From Coenobita brevimanus (taxonomy: Eukaryota > Arthropoda > Malacostraca > Decapoda > Coenobitidae): a stretch of DNA of 64,000 nt. Below, one piece after another: positions 25,688 to 36,198 of the stretch. Under the pieces are notes generated by a model. That model did no database searches, was not told where the DNA came from, and saw only the letters and a list, made by a program, of their open reading frames with translations. How positions within the stretch are numbered: the first letter of the stretch is position 1; every line of letters begins with the position of its first letter. The stretch lies in NCBI GenBank assembly GCA_032717465.1, contig CM064657.1:18379331-18443330 (forward strand), written 5' to 3'. Position numbers and translations under genes: made by a program.

Positions 25688-26949
25688 TGTCACGGTTTTT
25701 TTTTAAGTGTATGCAATATTAAAGGATAATTTTCAATAATACTGAGATCAGGGACAATGAATTGTCTTGCTAAAAATCAAGCAATGATTACTTTATGCTA
25801 GCTTGCTTCGCCGATTCTCTAAGAAAGAGAATTTTTAACTTTCTCAACAGTACACAGAAGAGACTAATTCCTCACAATTGCTGTGTGTTAGTACTGTTAG
25901 CCTCTGGAGAAAGTGACTTCACCCCTGACAATCAATAACTAATGCTATTAAATTGTCACGTTTTTTTTTTAAGTGTATGCTATATTAAAGGATAATTTTC
26001 AATAATACTGAGATCAGGGACAATGAATTGTCTTGCTAAAAATCAAGCAATGATTACTTTATGTGGCTTGCTTCGCCGATTCTCTAAGAACGAGAATTTA
26101 TAAACTTTCTCAACAGTACACAGCAGAGACTAATTCCTCACAATTGCTGTGTGTTAGTACTGTTAGCCTCTGGAGAAAGTGACTTCATCCCTGACAATCA
26201 ATAACTAATGCTATTAATGATAACAGATTCTTGCTGATGCATTAACTCTTAGATGGCACAACGGATTTTAAGCTTAATACAAAAAGAAGTACCAGTTATG
26301 AATAGCAAAGCGTTTATGCAAGCTAGGAGCTGGAACTAGAATAAGCTTAATATGAAAAATAAAACACGAGTTTACATTACATTAAGCTCGAGAAAAAGAA
26401 CTGTTAAATTTATTGATTACAAAGAAATAAATTTACGTTACATTTCAAAATGAATTCAAGTAAGGAGATTGCACTCAGTCGCTCAGTCAAAAGCTAACTC
26501 TTAAACCTAGGAAAAAACGAAAAAAACAAAGAGTGGACTAAGCGGATGACTGGGCGTCGTTACTGGAAGGACACTGCACTCGCTAAGTCTCTCGCCAATC
26601 ACACTACTGTAGGTGGAAATTCAGGAACTGGACAATGGCGGCACTGCTACGCTCTGGGCCCAACCTGCTTTCGCAGCGTACAAACCTTGACTGACTTCAA
26701 ATCGTGGGAAAGAGGCGAGCATCCAGTCGCATTACTAACAGCTAGAATGAGCGAAACACGCCCATAATAAATCGCTCAGCGGAATTGCTAATGTCTCGCA
26801 CAAAGACGATCATTTATGACGGTGAAAAATTGTTCTGAAAACCCTCCCGACCGGGTAAATACGTAGCGATTAAACTGAACGATAAACACTAGGATTCCAC
26901 TAGAGTTTGCGGTTTCTCACCAAATGATGTCACGAGCCGACTCGTGACA
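25688..26949 (-). repeat. 5' LTR with a 266-bp internal tandem duplication
   Basis: The full LTR copy is 25954-26949. It is preceded on the plus strand by a partial copy, 25688-25953, repeating the same start (TGTCACG, T-run, AAGTGTATGC) to GCTATTAA. The junction AAATTGTCACG matches the inner LTR border CAATTGTCACG, as expected for a tandem duplication through short homology. The outer end (minus strand) begins TGTCACGAGTCGGCTCGTGACA, a 9-bp hairpin with a 4-base loop. Confidence 0.88.
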
Positions 26950-26954
26950 AACCT
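26950..26954 (+). repeat. Target-site duplication AACCT (right)
   Basis: Identical to 18568-18572, confirming insertion of the LTR element as a unit. Confidence 0.88.
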
Positions 26955-27754
26955 TCTCCACCACTCTTTTTCTCATCCACTCACTATATGCTTTCTTCTT
27001 TTGTGTCACAACCAGTCTCACCTCTTCATCCCACCATGCTGTTCCTTGCACCCATCTTCGTCTTCTCTTCAACCCACACACCACCTCACATGCTGTACAG
27101 ATTTCTACTGTGAATATCTTGCACACACCTTCCACCTCCCCCATCTGCTGCATATCATAATTTACCCAATCACTCCTCCACTTCTCTCTTATACTCTGCC
27201 TTTTTCCATCCTCTTGCAACCATTCTACCCTCCATATATGGACTAGTTCCTCCTGTCCTTCCCTTCTTCTACCCCTCAATTTCATTTGAACCTTGACTTC
27301 CACCACCACCATGTGGTGGTCAGAAAGTCCGCTCCTCCAAACTCTTTATGCTCTTGTATCCATTACACACCTTCTCATTCCATCGTCCACATACACATAA
27401 TAAATCATTGCCTTCCATTCATTCTGTTCACAACCCACCCTCCTCATCACTCGCCATGTATACCAGTGGATCATTTTTTCGTCTAAAGAGGGCATTGGCT
27501 ATCATCAGCCCCCTCCCAGCACAAACGTCAATTAGAGCACCGCCATTGTCATCCACTTCTGCAGGTACATCCCACTTTCCAACTACTCCATCCACCTTTA
27601 TGTTCCCTGTATTTCCATTTATATATATCTCAAATCAAAATTGCTCGCTCATTCCTTTCAAACTTTTCCATTCATGTTTCCATATTTGTCCAAAACTCTT
27701 CTTTCACTCTACTTGGACGATGTGGTATTGGTACATACACACACATAATTTATA

Positions 27755-27755
<1 letters not shown>
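26955..27755 (-). mobile_element. RTE retrotransposon A2, 5' part (endonuclease/linker), truncated
   Basis: This continues the element interrupted at 18572. The open piece 27312-26917 contains GVCKIFTVEI, VQGTAWWDEEVRLVVTQKKK and AYSEWMRKR, the RTE-A linker. Beyond it, endonuclease remnants resembling A3 run to about 27755 and then stop at a TA microsatellite. The 5' half of the endonuclease and the leader are missing. Confidence 0.8.

Positions 27756-27756
<1 letters not shown>

Positions 27757-27840
<84 letters not shown>
27757..27840. repeat. (TA)n microsatellite
   Basis: TA tract at the truncated end of RTE A2; the Tigger element lies just beyond it. Confidence 0.96.
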
Positions 27841-27846
<6 letters not shown>

Positions 27847-28224
27847 GTATATATACAGTAATCTTCCCAATATCCGATGTAATACAGCCAAAGGCATGTC
27901 TGGAATTTGGGCCCATCCGGATATTGGGCCCCTGCCTCCTGGACTGGTACTTATGGACCCTAACCCAGCCTAACTCAGAAAACCACGTACATTACTCGCT
28001 ATCATACATGCATAGCACCTATTTAAGACCCTATTTACACCAAAATGGGACATAAAAGAGTGAAATAAATGCAAAGGAACCAGAGAATGAAGTTTTAGAG
28101 GTAAGTATGGAAAATACAGTTCAATATGAAACATTCTGGGTACTTACAACAAGTCTCTGGCCATCTCGATGAATAACCCGCCTGCTCTCAGACTCTGACA
28201 GTAAAAAGGTGTACCTGAAGCACC

Positions 28225-28510
28225 TGCAGTAATCAAGTCTTGCACTGAACGCAGTCAATTGCACTCTGAATTCTATTTTCTTAACACTGTGCACTCTGTT
28301 CTTACTTGTGCTCCATTGTACCTTAATGAAATCAGTGTTGCACTCTGCACTTAAGTGTTTGCACTCAGAATTCTAATTTCTTAACACTGCGCACTCTGGT
28401 CTTACTTGTGCTCCATTGTACCTTCATGATATCAGTGTGGCACTCCAAACTCAGAATTCTAATTTCTTAACACTACACTCAGAATTCTAATTTCTTAACA
28501 CTGCAAACTG
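28225..28510. repeat. Minisatellite inside the Tigger element
   Basis: Blocks containing CAGAATTCTAATTTCTTAAC and GCACTCTG.TCTTACTTGTG recur near 28260, 28375, 28450 and 28485. The first unit is about 115-120 bases; later units are shortened. Confidence 0.75.
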
Positions 28511-28611
28511 TTCTTTTTCACTGCACAACACTGTAAATTCCCGTGTGGTCTAGTGGTGAGTTCTTGCTGTTTATTCACTGTCAGAGTCTGAGGGTAGCTG
28601 ATGCAGGTGGC

Positions 28612-28977
28612 CTAGGGGCACGTTGCTGGGACGTTGTGATGGACAACTCCCAAACTCACGTCCAGTGGCAACTTCACTGTGGCTGATGTACTGGGCTGTG
28701 GCTCAGAGGATGAAGGCCTGTCTTGGGGAGGCAGTGATGTGGAGCCAGGGCTAGGCACAGCGGGGTTCACGGGTTTGAAAAAACTGTCAATGGTTGACTG
28801 ATGCAAGGAACGATGATTATGGCAATTAATGATGCGCTGCCCGATAGTGTGCACTTCCTCCACAAGTCCCAAGGGCCCCATCTCCCTGTTGCAGTCCTGG
28901 TGTTCCAGGAAGTCGAGAACGAACTCAACGTGCTTCTGGAGTGCGCTCAGCTTGGGATGGCTGGAGTAGTGGCACAC
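28612..28977 (-). pseudogene. Tigger transposase C-terminal tail
   Basis: The piece contains KHVEFVLDFLEHQDC, RIINCHNHRSLHQSTIDSFF and a Ser/Pro-rich tail, similar in style to the C-terminal region of Tigger-derived proteins. The QSTIDSFF box is typical of this group. It is separated from the DDE domain by shifts; an intermediate piece (29380-28925) holds FSGFNVDDFHACLRAHGDDV. Confidence 0.7.
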
Positions 28978-29171
28978 TGAGAGGAGTCCACATCATCATC
29001 ACTGTCCTCTTTGGAATCTTCAAGCTGGGTACTTGTACCTGCCACTGAAGATGCGATCTTGATATCAGACATGATCTGATACCCAGGATCGCCCTCGTCG
29101 TCATCAACCACTCACACACTTCACCAACATCAACATCGTCGCCATGTGCACGAAGACATGCATGGAAGTCA

Positions 29172-30173
29172 TCAACGTTGAAACCAGAAAATCGTGCACC
29201 ACATCGGCTCCGAGAAGCAGAAGAGACCAAACATTTTCCAGAGTCTGGACAGGGACTTCCTTCCATGCACTGGCCCAGTTTTAGATTGCAGACTTGATGT
29301 TGTAGTGGCGAATGTTTTCCAAAGTCTACTGGCCTCGCATGTCCGTCTCTCCCTGCGCTCATCCTCATCCTCGAGAACAACCATCACCTCGTCCAGGAAC
29401 TTCTGACGGTATAGCCTCTTTGTTGCCACGATCACTCCTTGGTCCATGGGTTGGATGAGAGCAGTCGTATTAGGTGGCAAAAACATGCACCTAATGCGGC
29501 CAATCTCAGCCACCAACTCCTTGTCGGACAGGTGCGCAGGTGCATTGTGCAAGAGAAGGAGGGCCTTTATCTGGTCGAGTGGGATTCCCAGTTTCTCCGT
29601 TCGGTAATGGATGGCCTCCTTGACGAAATGGCAATATAACCAGTCTTTGAAGATCTTGGCTGTGAACCAAGCCTTCACAGAATGGTACCAAACGACAGGA
29701 AGGACATCCATCACCCCACAAAGACACCGAGGCTGCTTTGCACAGCCAACAATAATGGACTTGAGCTGGTGCATACCGTTAGCATTGGCACAACACAAAG
29801 CAGATATCCTTTGCTTGCACAGCTTGCAGCCAGGTACACGCTTCTCCGTCTCCTTGGCTAGAGTGTTAATTGGCATAGGGCTATAGAATAGACAAGTTTC
29901 GTTAGCACTGTAGACTTGACCGAGAGTGAGGCCCTCCCTGTTGATCAAGACCTTCACTTTCTGCTGAAACTCCTCTACTCTCTCCTCGTTGGCGTCCAAA
30001 GCTTCACCATGGGCCTTATGGTTGGTAAGGCCATGCCGTAACTTGAAAGCGAAGAGCCAACCCTTGGATGCCTTGAAGTCTGGGGCATCATGAAACCTTG
30101 CAAACTTCTCAGCAGCAGCCTTCAGCTCCGTTCCACGCTCCAGCACACCAGCTGCATGTTGCAGAGATACCAA
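29172..30173 (-). pseudogene. Tigger/pogo transposase: CENP-B-like DNA-binding region and DDE domain
   Basis: The 333-codon piece starts within the CENP-B-type helix-turn-helix (KASKGWLFAFKLRHGL, about residues 34-49) and continues into a DDE_1 superfamily domain. Two of the three catalytic positions are changed: QVYSANETCLFY has Asn where DET is usual, and ALLLHNAPAH has His where LLLDNAPAH is usual. The third, LIQPMDQGVI, is kept. After about residue 275 the frame runs into unrelated sequence. It cannot catalyse transposition. Its normal role is cutting at TA target sites. Confidence 0.85.
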
Positions 30174-30304
30174 ATCAGCGTGGAGAGGTCAATATCTGCA
30201 AACCTGGGAGGTTGCATAACTTTCCTCTCCACGTTGCGTTTAGTCTTCGATGCAAAGTCAGCCGTGTAATGGGTAAGCTTGTCGCGGGATTTCTTGATAT
30301 CAAA

Positions 30305-30442
30305 CTATGTAGACCAGGCCAGATTGAATTCATGGAGGATGTATGACGTCAACCATCCCGCATCCACTTTGTCCAATATCTCCCTCTTCTTCTCCAGAGT
30401 CAGAACCACTCGTTTCCTCTTCTCGGGTGGCAGGGCCATCAT
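30305..30442 (-). pseudogene. Tigger transposase N-terminal psq-type helix-turn-helix
   Basis: From Met at about 30442 the reading is PPEKRKRVVLTLEKKREILD followed by DAGWLTSYILHEF, a psq/HTH motif for binding the transposon ends. The frame is lost soon after 30305 and regained at 30173 in the next piece. Confidence 0.75.
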
Positions 30443-30811
30443 CATACACACAAAGAAGAGGCAGGAGAGGAACAGCAGAGCCTGCAGCAGGTAGGGAACC
30501 ACCACAAAAGCTAGCATGTGCGCAGCCATGGTGAAGAGCTTGCACTCACGATGAAGTACGGGTGGGAAATGGGGAGGAAGCAGCGTCCCCCTGCTGGATG
30601 TCGGCAGAACTACACGCCAAAACACAGCTGGTCTGCGCCGCGTGCCGCGTTCAAATTACGGGAGGGAAAAGTTCAGAATTTTTCTAAAGTTTTTACTTTT
30701 GGGGGAAAATTTGGGGGTTACGAAGTCCCGGGCCGAAATTGTCCGGACATTTGGGTGTCCGGGAATTGGGCGTCGGGATATTCCAGGGACTACTGTATAA
30801 TATATATATAT

Positions 30812-31385
30812 ATCAATCATTTCCTGTAGCACCCCATGGGATGCATAGGGCCTCGATGAACTCTCTCCACCAATATTTGTCTCTAGCCGTCTCCTTCAGG
30901 TCCCACCAACACGTCTCTCCCATTTCTCGTTTCATTGTCCTCAACCTTCCCTCAGCCTACCTCTACCTCTTCTTCCTCTAGCAGTCCACTCTGGCACATC
31001 CTGTATTAAACTGCCTTCTTTTCTATATATGTGTTCATTTGTAACTCTGTCTTGCCACTTTACCCCAGGAATCCTTCTCAGCATTTTATTCTCAAATCCT
31101 AATACTTTCTGATCTGTTGCAATAGTACTGTACCATGACTCATGCCCATAAATTAAAATTGGTCTGACCATGGACTTGTAAATTTTTACTTTAGTATGCA
31201 CTGAAAGCATGGTTAGACCAATTTTAATTTATCAGGCACCCTCTGCATCTCGTAAATACTTCCCCAAATCAACACAACATCATGAGCATAGTGAAAATCC
31301 ATCAGCCTCATATTTTCTTTCCTGTTAATTCCTGCACCTGTTCTTACAACGTTTCTCATAACATAATCCATAACCAAAACAAACA
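30812..31385 (-). mobile_element. RTE retrotransposon B1, 3' fragment with internal deletion
   Basis: It matches the 3' portion of RTE B2 (59877-60750). SVHTKVKIYKSMVRPILIYG and HESWYSTIATDQKVLGFENK are open at 31210-30941. The 3' end is the same, TGGGGTGC.ACAGGAAATGATTGAT, attached to TA repeats. Relative to B2 a segment is missing near 31215-31232, and another joins VTNE to HIYRKEG. Confidence 0.82.
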
Positions 31386-31417
31386 GCAAAAGCGAAAGAA
31401 CTCCTCCTTGATATATC

Positions 31418-31450
31418 TGTCTATCTATATACCTATCTATCTATCTATTG
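31418..31450. repeat. (TATC)n microsatellite
   Basis: CTATCTAT units attached to the 3' end of RTE A3; on the minus strand this is a (TAGA)n tail. Confidence 0.9.
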
Positions 31451-32344
31451 CCAGACGCCTCAATCCCGTTCGGAGTGGCCACAAACAAATCGCCTCCTCG
31501 TCGCCCTGTCCCCCGCCATTTCACTGCCCCGCTCCCAACGCACAGCCCCCTCTCTCATATACCTCTCCACCCCATCCCTCCATCTCATCCTCGGCCTCCC
31601 CCTCCCTCTTCCCCCCTCCACCTCACTCACATATACTCTCTTCGTCAGTCTTTCACCCTCCATCCTCCCCACATGGCCAAACCATCTCAGGTGTTCCTCC
31701 TAACGCTTCCTATCACATCCACATCCACACCACAACGCTCCTTTATATCCTCATTTGTCAGCTGTCTCTCCATGTGACTCCACAGGCTCCTCTTAAATAA
31801 CTCATTTCCACTGCTCTCACTCTTGACTTATGTCCTTCCAGCAACGTCCAAGCTTCACTTCCATATGTTACAGTTGGTATCACAATACTGTCATGTAGTA
31901 ACTTTTTCACTTCCATGCTCACTTCCCTGCTTCTTATCACTGCTTTCAAGGAACCAGCAACCTTTCTTCCCTGCTGTACCCTTTCAAGCACTTCACCCTC
32001 CAAACCTCCATCGTTACGCATCACACTACCCATGTACTTAAACGTACTCACATTTTCCAATTCCTCACCATCCAACCTCGCTGTACATTCACTGACTTCA
32101 CCTCTCTCAAAGACCATCACTTTACTCTTCCCTATTTTCACCTTTGGATTCCGTTTCTTACACACTCTCCCAAAGTCATCCACCAAGTCTTGCAGCTCTC
32201 GTCTTCACTCAAGAACACAGTATCATCTGCAGACAACAGTACAGGAAGTTTCCAAACACTACCCTCTCTCACCAGCGCCACTCCAACATCCACTACCCTA
32301 CCTTGTACCTCTTTTATTACCCCATCCATGTACAGATTGAACAG

Positions 32345-32764
32345 CTATAGAGACATGACACATCCCTGTTTCAACCCAACCTTCAAAGAGAAAAATTCAC
32401 TCAGTTCACCATCCACACGCACTGCAGCCTTAGCACCATCATACATACTCTTCACAGCATTCAGCAACTTCCCATCTACTCCATATATTCTTAAAACTTT
32501 CCACAATCCATGTCTATCCACCATATCATATGCTTTCTCCAAATCCATGAAGGCTGCGTACAACTTCTTTCCCTTCTCTAGAAACTTTTCCACTAAAGAT
32601 CTAAGAATGAATATCTGATCTACACAACCTCTTCCCTTCCTAAAGCCTCCCTGTTCTTCTCCAACTAATTCCTCTGTTCTATCTCTAACTCTGTCCATAA
32701 GTACCCTACCATACACTTTCCTATTATAGGCTACTAAGAAGAAAAATACCCCTATGATTACCAT
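32345..32764 (-). pseudogene. Reverse transcriptase fragment of RTE A3
   Basis: It contains YGRVLMDRVRDRTEELVGEE, GGFRKGRGCVDQIFILRSLV, FMDLEKAYDMVDRHGLW and KVGLKQGCVMSL. These are the RT fingers and first palm motifs. It overlaps the upstream piece (33293-32724, with KLGKGPGIDGVCGEMLKHGG) by about 40 bases in another frame. Confidence 0.85.
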
Positions 32765-33820
32765 ACACTTCTTTTTCTCCTTTTCCTTTGTACAAGGGAA
32801 TACTTATACCTGACTTCCAATCCTTCGGGACTCTACCTTCCTCCCAGGCCAATCTACACATTTTCCACATCCATTCTACTACTATCTCTCCTCCATGCTT
32901 CAGCATTTCACCACACACTCCATCAATTCCTGGGCCTTTCCCCAATTTAACTTTCTTCATTGCTTCCACAATTTCTATCCTACTGATTTCTTCCTGTCTT
33001 CTCACCTCCCTCCTTCTCCCAACCATTCCCCAGCCACTTATACTTTCATTGCTTCCATCCTCTATGTTCAGCAAGTCCTTAAAGTGTTCTCTCCATCTGC
33101 TCACTTTTTCTCCCTTCTCCACTAGTAATCTACCATTTTTATCTTTCACTCCCCTGCTAACTTGACTTCCACTCCGTCTTACTCTTTTCACCTCTTTCCA
33201 GAACATTTTCTTACAGTCCCTCCACTTTACACTCAAGTTCCTTCCAAATTCCTCATCTGCACTCTTCTTACTCTCTCTTACTAATCTTTTCACTTCTCTC
33301 TTTCTTTCTACCTCTCAACTTCTTCCACGCCCCTATTTCTCATCCATTCATTGTATGCTGTCTTCTTTTTTGCCACAGCCTGTCTCACCTCTTAATTCCA
33401 CCACGCTGTTCCTTCCACACCCCTCCGTCTTCTCTTCCTCCCACACACCACATCACATGATGCACATATTTCTTCTGTAAATATCCTGCACATACCTTCC
33501 ATGTCCCCCATCTGCTCCAGTTCATATTTGCCCAATCGTTCCTCCACTTCTCTCTTATACTCTGCCTTTTTCTCATCCTCTTGTAACTTTTCCACTCTCC
33601 TTACAAATATTCCTTCTTCCCGTCCTTCCCTTCTTCTATTTCTCCATCTTATTTGGACCTTGATTCTGGCCACCACCAAGTAGTGGTCAGAAAGTTCACT
33701 CCCTCAACCTCTATAAGCTTTTGCATCCATTACACATCTTCGCATCCTTTCATCCACACACACATAATCAATCATTGCCTTCCTTTCATTCAGTTCACCA
33801 CCCACTCTTCTCATCACGCG

Positions 33821-34340
33821 TCATATATACCTGTGGATCATTTTGTGCCTGAAGAGGGTATTGGCTATCACCAACCCCCTCCCAGCACAAGTGTCCACTA
33901 ACGCACTGCCATTCTCATCTATCTCAGCAGGCACACCCCACTCACCAACTATTCCATCCACCTTCACATTCCCTACTTTGCCATTCATATCACCGATCAA
34001 AAACACTCTCTCATTCCTTCCAAACTTTTCCATGCACACTTCCACATTTGTCCAGAACTCTTCTCTCACTCTGCTTGCACGATCTTGCGTTGGCGCATAC
34101 ACGCACACAAGCACCCACATTTGTATTCCAACTTTCAATCTTACCCACACAATCCTTAACCCAACTGATCCATACTCTCTTCCATCTTTCACTCACAACT
34201 ATACATACTCCTTCTTTTGCCCTCTCATTCTCACCTACTCCTGCACATATACCCCATCCATACTCCCATTCTCTCACACTCTCACCTCTCCATTTAGTTT
34301 CAGGTATTCCGCATACATCAACTTTCGCACCCTCAAGCAC
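33821..34340 (-). pseudogene. APE-type endonuclease fragments of RTE A3
   Basis: Two overlapping frames cover the domain. The upstream piece has GAKVDVCGIPETKWRGESV (catalytic Glu in ETKW) and GVCIVVSERW. The downstream piece has VLVCVYAPTQDRASRVREEF and VFLIGDMNGKVGNVKVDG (Asp/Asn of GDMN). A shift near 34190-34010 separates them. Confidence 0.82.
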
Positions 34341-34516
34341 CTAGACAATCTCTCTCTCTTTCATCTCATCATTCGTTCCCCTTACATTCCATATTCCGAT
34401 TACCATGTCCTTTGTCCGGTCCTTGGTCGTCATCTTTTGGTCAGTCCTTGTCCAAGGCTTATTGTTTGTCTTTTTAGTTAGTTGTTTTCCGGGGAGGGGC
34501 ACTAACCCTCCGCCAA

Positions 34517-34567
34517 CCCTTTTAGTCGCCTTTTACGACAAGCAGGGATACTGAGGGAGTATTCTTG
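34517..34567 (-). other. Structured 5' leader block of RTE A3
   Basis: On the minus strand AATACTCCCTCAGTAT can form a hairpin. It is followed by CCCTGCTTGTCG ... CGACTAAAAGGG, where GTCG pairs with CGAC and CCC with GGG. Upstream, CCCTGGGGGTACGGG ends in TA repeats. Confidence 0.62.
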
Positions 34568-34591
34568 AAAAAAACCCGTACCCCCAGGGGA

Positions 34592-34596
<5 letters not shown>

Positions 34597-34637
<41 letters not shown>

Positions 34638-34671
34638 TATCTATCTATCTATATATATATATATATATATA

Positions 34672-34702
<31 letters not shown>

Positions 34703-34752
34703 ATATATATATATATATATATATATCTATATATATATATATATATATATTA
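34597..34752. repeat. Compound (TA)n/(TATC)n microsatellite
   Basis: TA tracts alternate with CTAT tracts at 34639-34651 and 34672-34702. They follow the 5' end of RTE A3. Confidence 0.96.
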
Positions 34753-34912
34753 TGTGCTCGACTCTGGGCATAGGCTTCACAGCCTGCTCCCAAGGCCCAG
34801 TAGTCCTCCTACATACCATACACCTCTCCATGTCACCACTTTGGCGCTAACACCCACCGTCCATATTGAATACATGCTAGGGTTGTCTCATACAGGACTG
34901 GTGTTTTGGTAT
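34753..34912 (-). mobile_element. Unclassified SINE-like repeat (SINE-4), copy 1
   Basis: About 160 bases nearly identical to 41625-41787, including GACTCTGGGCATAGGCTTCA and CTAACACCCACCGTCCATAT. In the second copy the left edge is a T-run, that is a poly(A) tail on the minus strand, so both are read as minus-strand retroposons. No pol III boxes are obvious. Confidence 0.65.
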
Positions 34913-34939
34913 TAGCGGGGGTATTTTTACGATATGTCG

Positions 34940-35080
34940 TCGGGTCTTCTGGTAGATTGGTAAAGTCTGCTTTACATGAAATTCAAATCCTTAAACTCTT
35001 CCCTGCCCCAGCGGGGATTTGAACTTGGGTCCAGTAGGACTGCAGGTCACCTCTCTACAGACTGAGCCACCGCCTTCAAT
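34940..35080 (-). mobile_element. tRNA-like SINE or tRNA pseudogene fragments
   Basis: On the minus strand GGCGGTGGCTCAGTCTGTAG (A-box-like, near 35070) is followed by GTTCAAATCCCCGCTGGGG (B-box-like, near 35015) at tRNA-like spacing. The anticodon arm and acceptor stem do not pair well, so a working tRNA is unlikely. On the plus strand, TGGTAGATTGGTAAAG with ATTCAAATCC (34951-34996) looks like a second, opposed, tRNA-like head. Confidence 0.5.
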
Positions 35081-36198
35081 ATATGCAGTATTTTTTAAAT
35101 ATCAGAATAGAGGAAGGAAAAACGAATGAGTAAGATAAAATAGTACATACACCAGATTACTGGTGTCCTGCAGTCATAAAAAATCAGTAACAACTGGACT
35201 TGAATAGCTGTAGGTTGAAGTTTAGGGGGAAACAGCTCTGGGAAAGTGAGTCCAAAGAGATGCAGTTCAAGGAATAAAAGATTTCTGATAGGCAAAAATT
35301 CTGCAATATGGCAGTGTGACATGCTAGTCATAAACACTACCAGATGCCCGTGTAGCCCAGAGGAATGCATGGAGAGGTGGCACAATGGATGCAACTTCCT
35401 CTGAGCATTTGCCATAAAAGTATCTGTAAAATAATGCAAGGGAGGCAGTATTCGTTTTTGCCTGTAGAGGAGATAGTTTATTCGTAACAGCAATGTTATT
35501 AATAATTCTAATAGCTTTGTTCTTGTTTTTGTCTAGTTGCTTCAGCACAACCTCCCCACATCCACTCCTCAAGGGTGAGCAATATTCCAGCTGAGAGCTC
35601 ACATGACTCTTATAAACTATAGTCAATTGCTCGTCAGTGAAGCAGCTACGAAGTGTACAATAATCCAAGTTTCTTTGAGGTGGTTTTAGCAAGTGATCTG
35701 ACATGAGAGTTCCAGCTGAGGTCGTTATTAAGTGAAACATCGAGAATTTCAATTCTTTTAGGAACAGGAACATTAGTAGCATTCATGGTAATAAATGAAT
35801 CTGACAATATCTGTCTATTAGTAAACTGTATTGTATATACAGTATTTGGTTTTCTTTGTATTAACTGAAACAAGGTTATTTTGTCTACATTCGGTGATCC
35901 TGGATGAGTCTTGATTTATGAAGATGGTTGTAATGAGTTGTGAGTTAAAGATATTAAATTTTGTGGATGGCGTTTAAGTGTGAATGATCTGTGAAGTGTT
36001 GAGTCATATGCACTGAATGGATGGGATTATGGGTGATATATAAGAGATCAGTAATATGAAGTAGGAATAGGGTTGGAGCCAGAACTGATCCTTGTGGCAC
36101 GCTGGCGTTAATTGGGTGGAAATTGGATTATACATCATCTACTTTTACTCTTATCTTTCTGTCACTGAGATATGGGGAAATCAGAAAAAAAAAAAAAG

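Larger units (their letters stand above)
18573..26949 (-). mobile_element. Ty3/gypsy-type LTR retrotransposon with integrase upstream of RT (Gmr1-like order), 8377 bp
   Basis: The element is bounded by ~1-kb LTRs starting TGTCA and ending TGGCA/TGACA, and by the 5-bp duplication AACCT. It reads on the minus strand, so the 5' LTR is at 25688-26949. Order from 5' to 3': PBS, gag (25371-23915), protease (about 23914-23580), integrase (23546 down to about 22270), RT (21954-21286), RNase H (21286-20729), 1.1 kb of non-coding sequence, 3' LTR. Ordinary Ty3/gypsy elements place integrase after RNase H. Here the integrase C-terminus runs in frame, apart from one stop, into RT. Several stops and one-base shifts make it defective. 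It disrupts RTE A2. Confidence 0.92.
27856..30795 (-). mobile_element. Tigger/pogo-type DNA transposon (2940 bp), degenerate
   Basis: The ends are CAGTAATCTTCCCAATATCC on the left and, reading inwards from the right, CAGTAGTCCCTGGAATATCC. Both are flanked by TA (27854-27855 and 30796-30797), as for Tc1/mariner-superfamily elements. A broken transposase of the Tigger/jerky type runs on the minus strand from about 30442 to 28612. A minisatellite fills part of the left non-coding region. Confidence 0.85.
31451..34600 (-). mobile_element. RTE retrotransposon A3, near full length (3.15 kb), many lesions
   Basis: This is the most complete RTE-A copy in length. The 3' end is GCCACTCCGAACGGGATTGA then GGCGTCTGGCAATAGATAG. 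The C-terminus is at 31672-31460, mid-RT at 32186-31758, RT fingers/palm at 32764-32345, linker and GPGIDGV segment at 33293-32724, WWN linker at 33679-33392, and endonuclease at 34340-33821. The leader block is at 34517-34567. The palm site is SADDTVFLSE (near 32230). All pieces are in different frames with short overlaps, so it is a dead copy decayed by indels. Confidence 0.87.

Noticed and set aside
28225..28510. Possible CRISPR-like array
   Set aside because: The units are contiguous minisatellite repeats of uneven length inside a Tigger element, with no unique spacers; the organism is eukaryotic.
34998..35075. Functional tRNA gene
   Set aside because: A- and B-box-like sequences are present, but the acceptor and anticodon stems do not pair, and the context is SINE-like.
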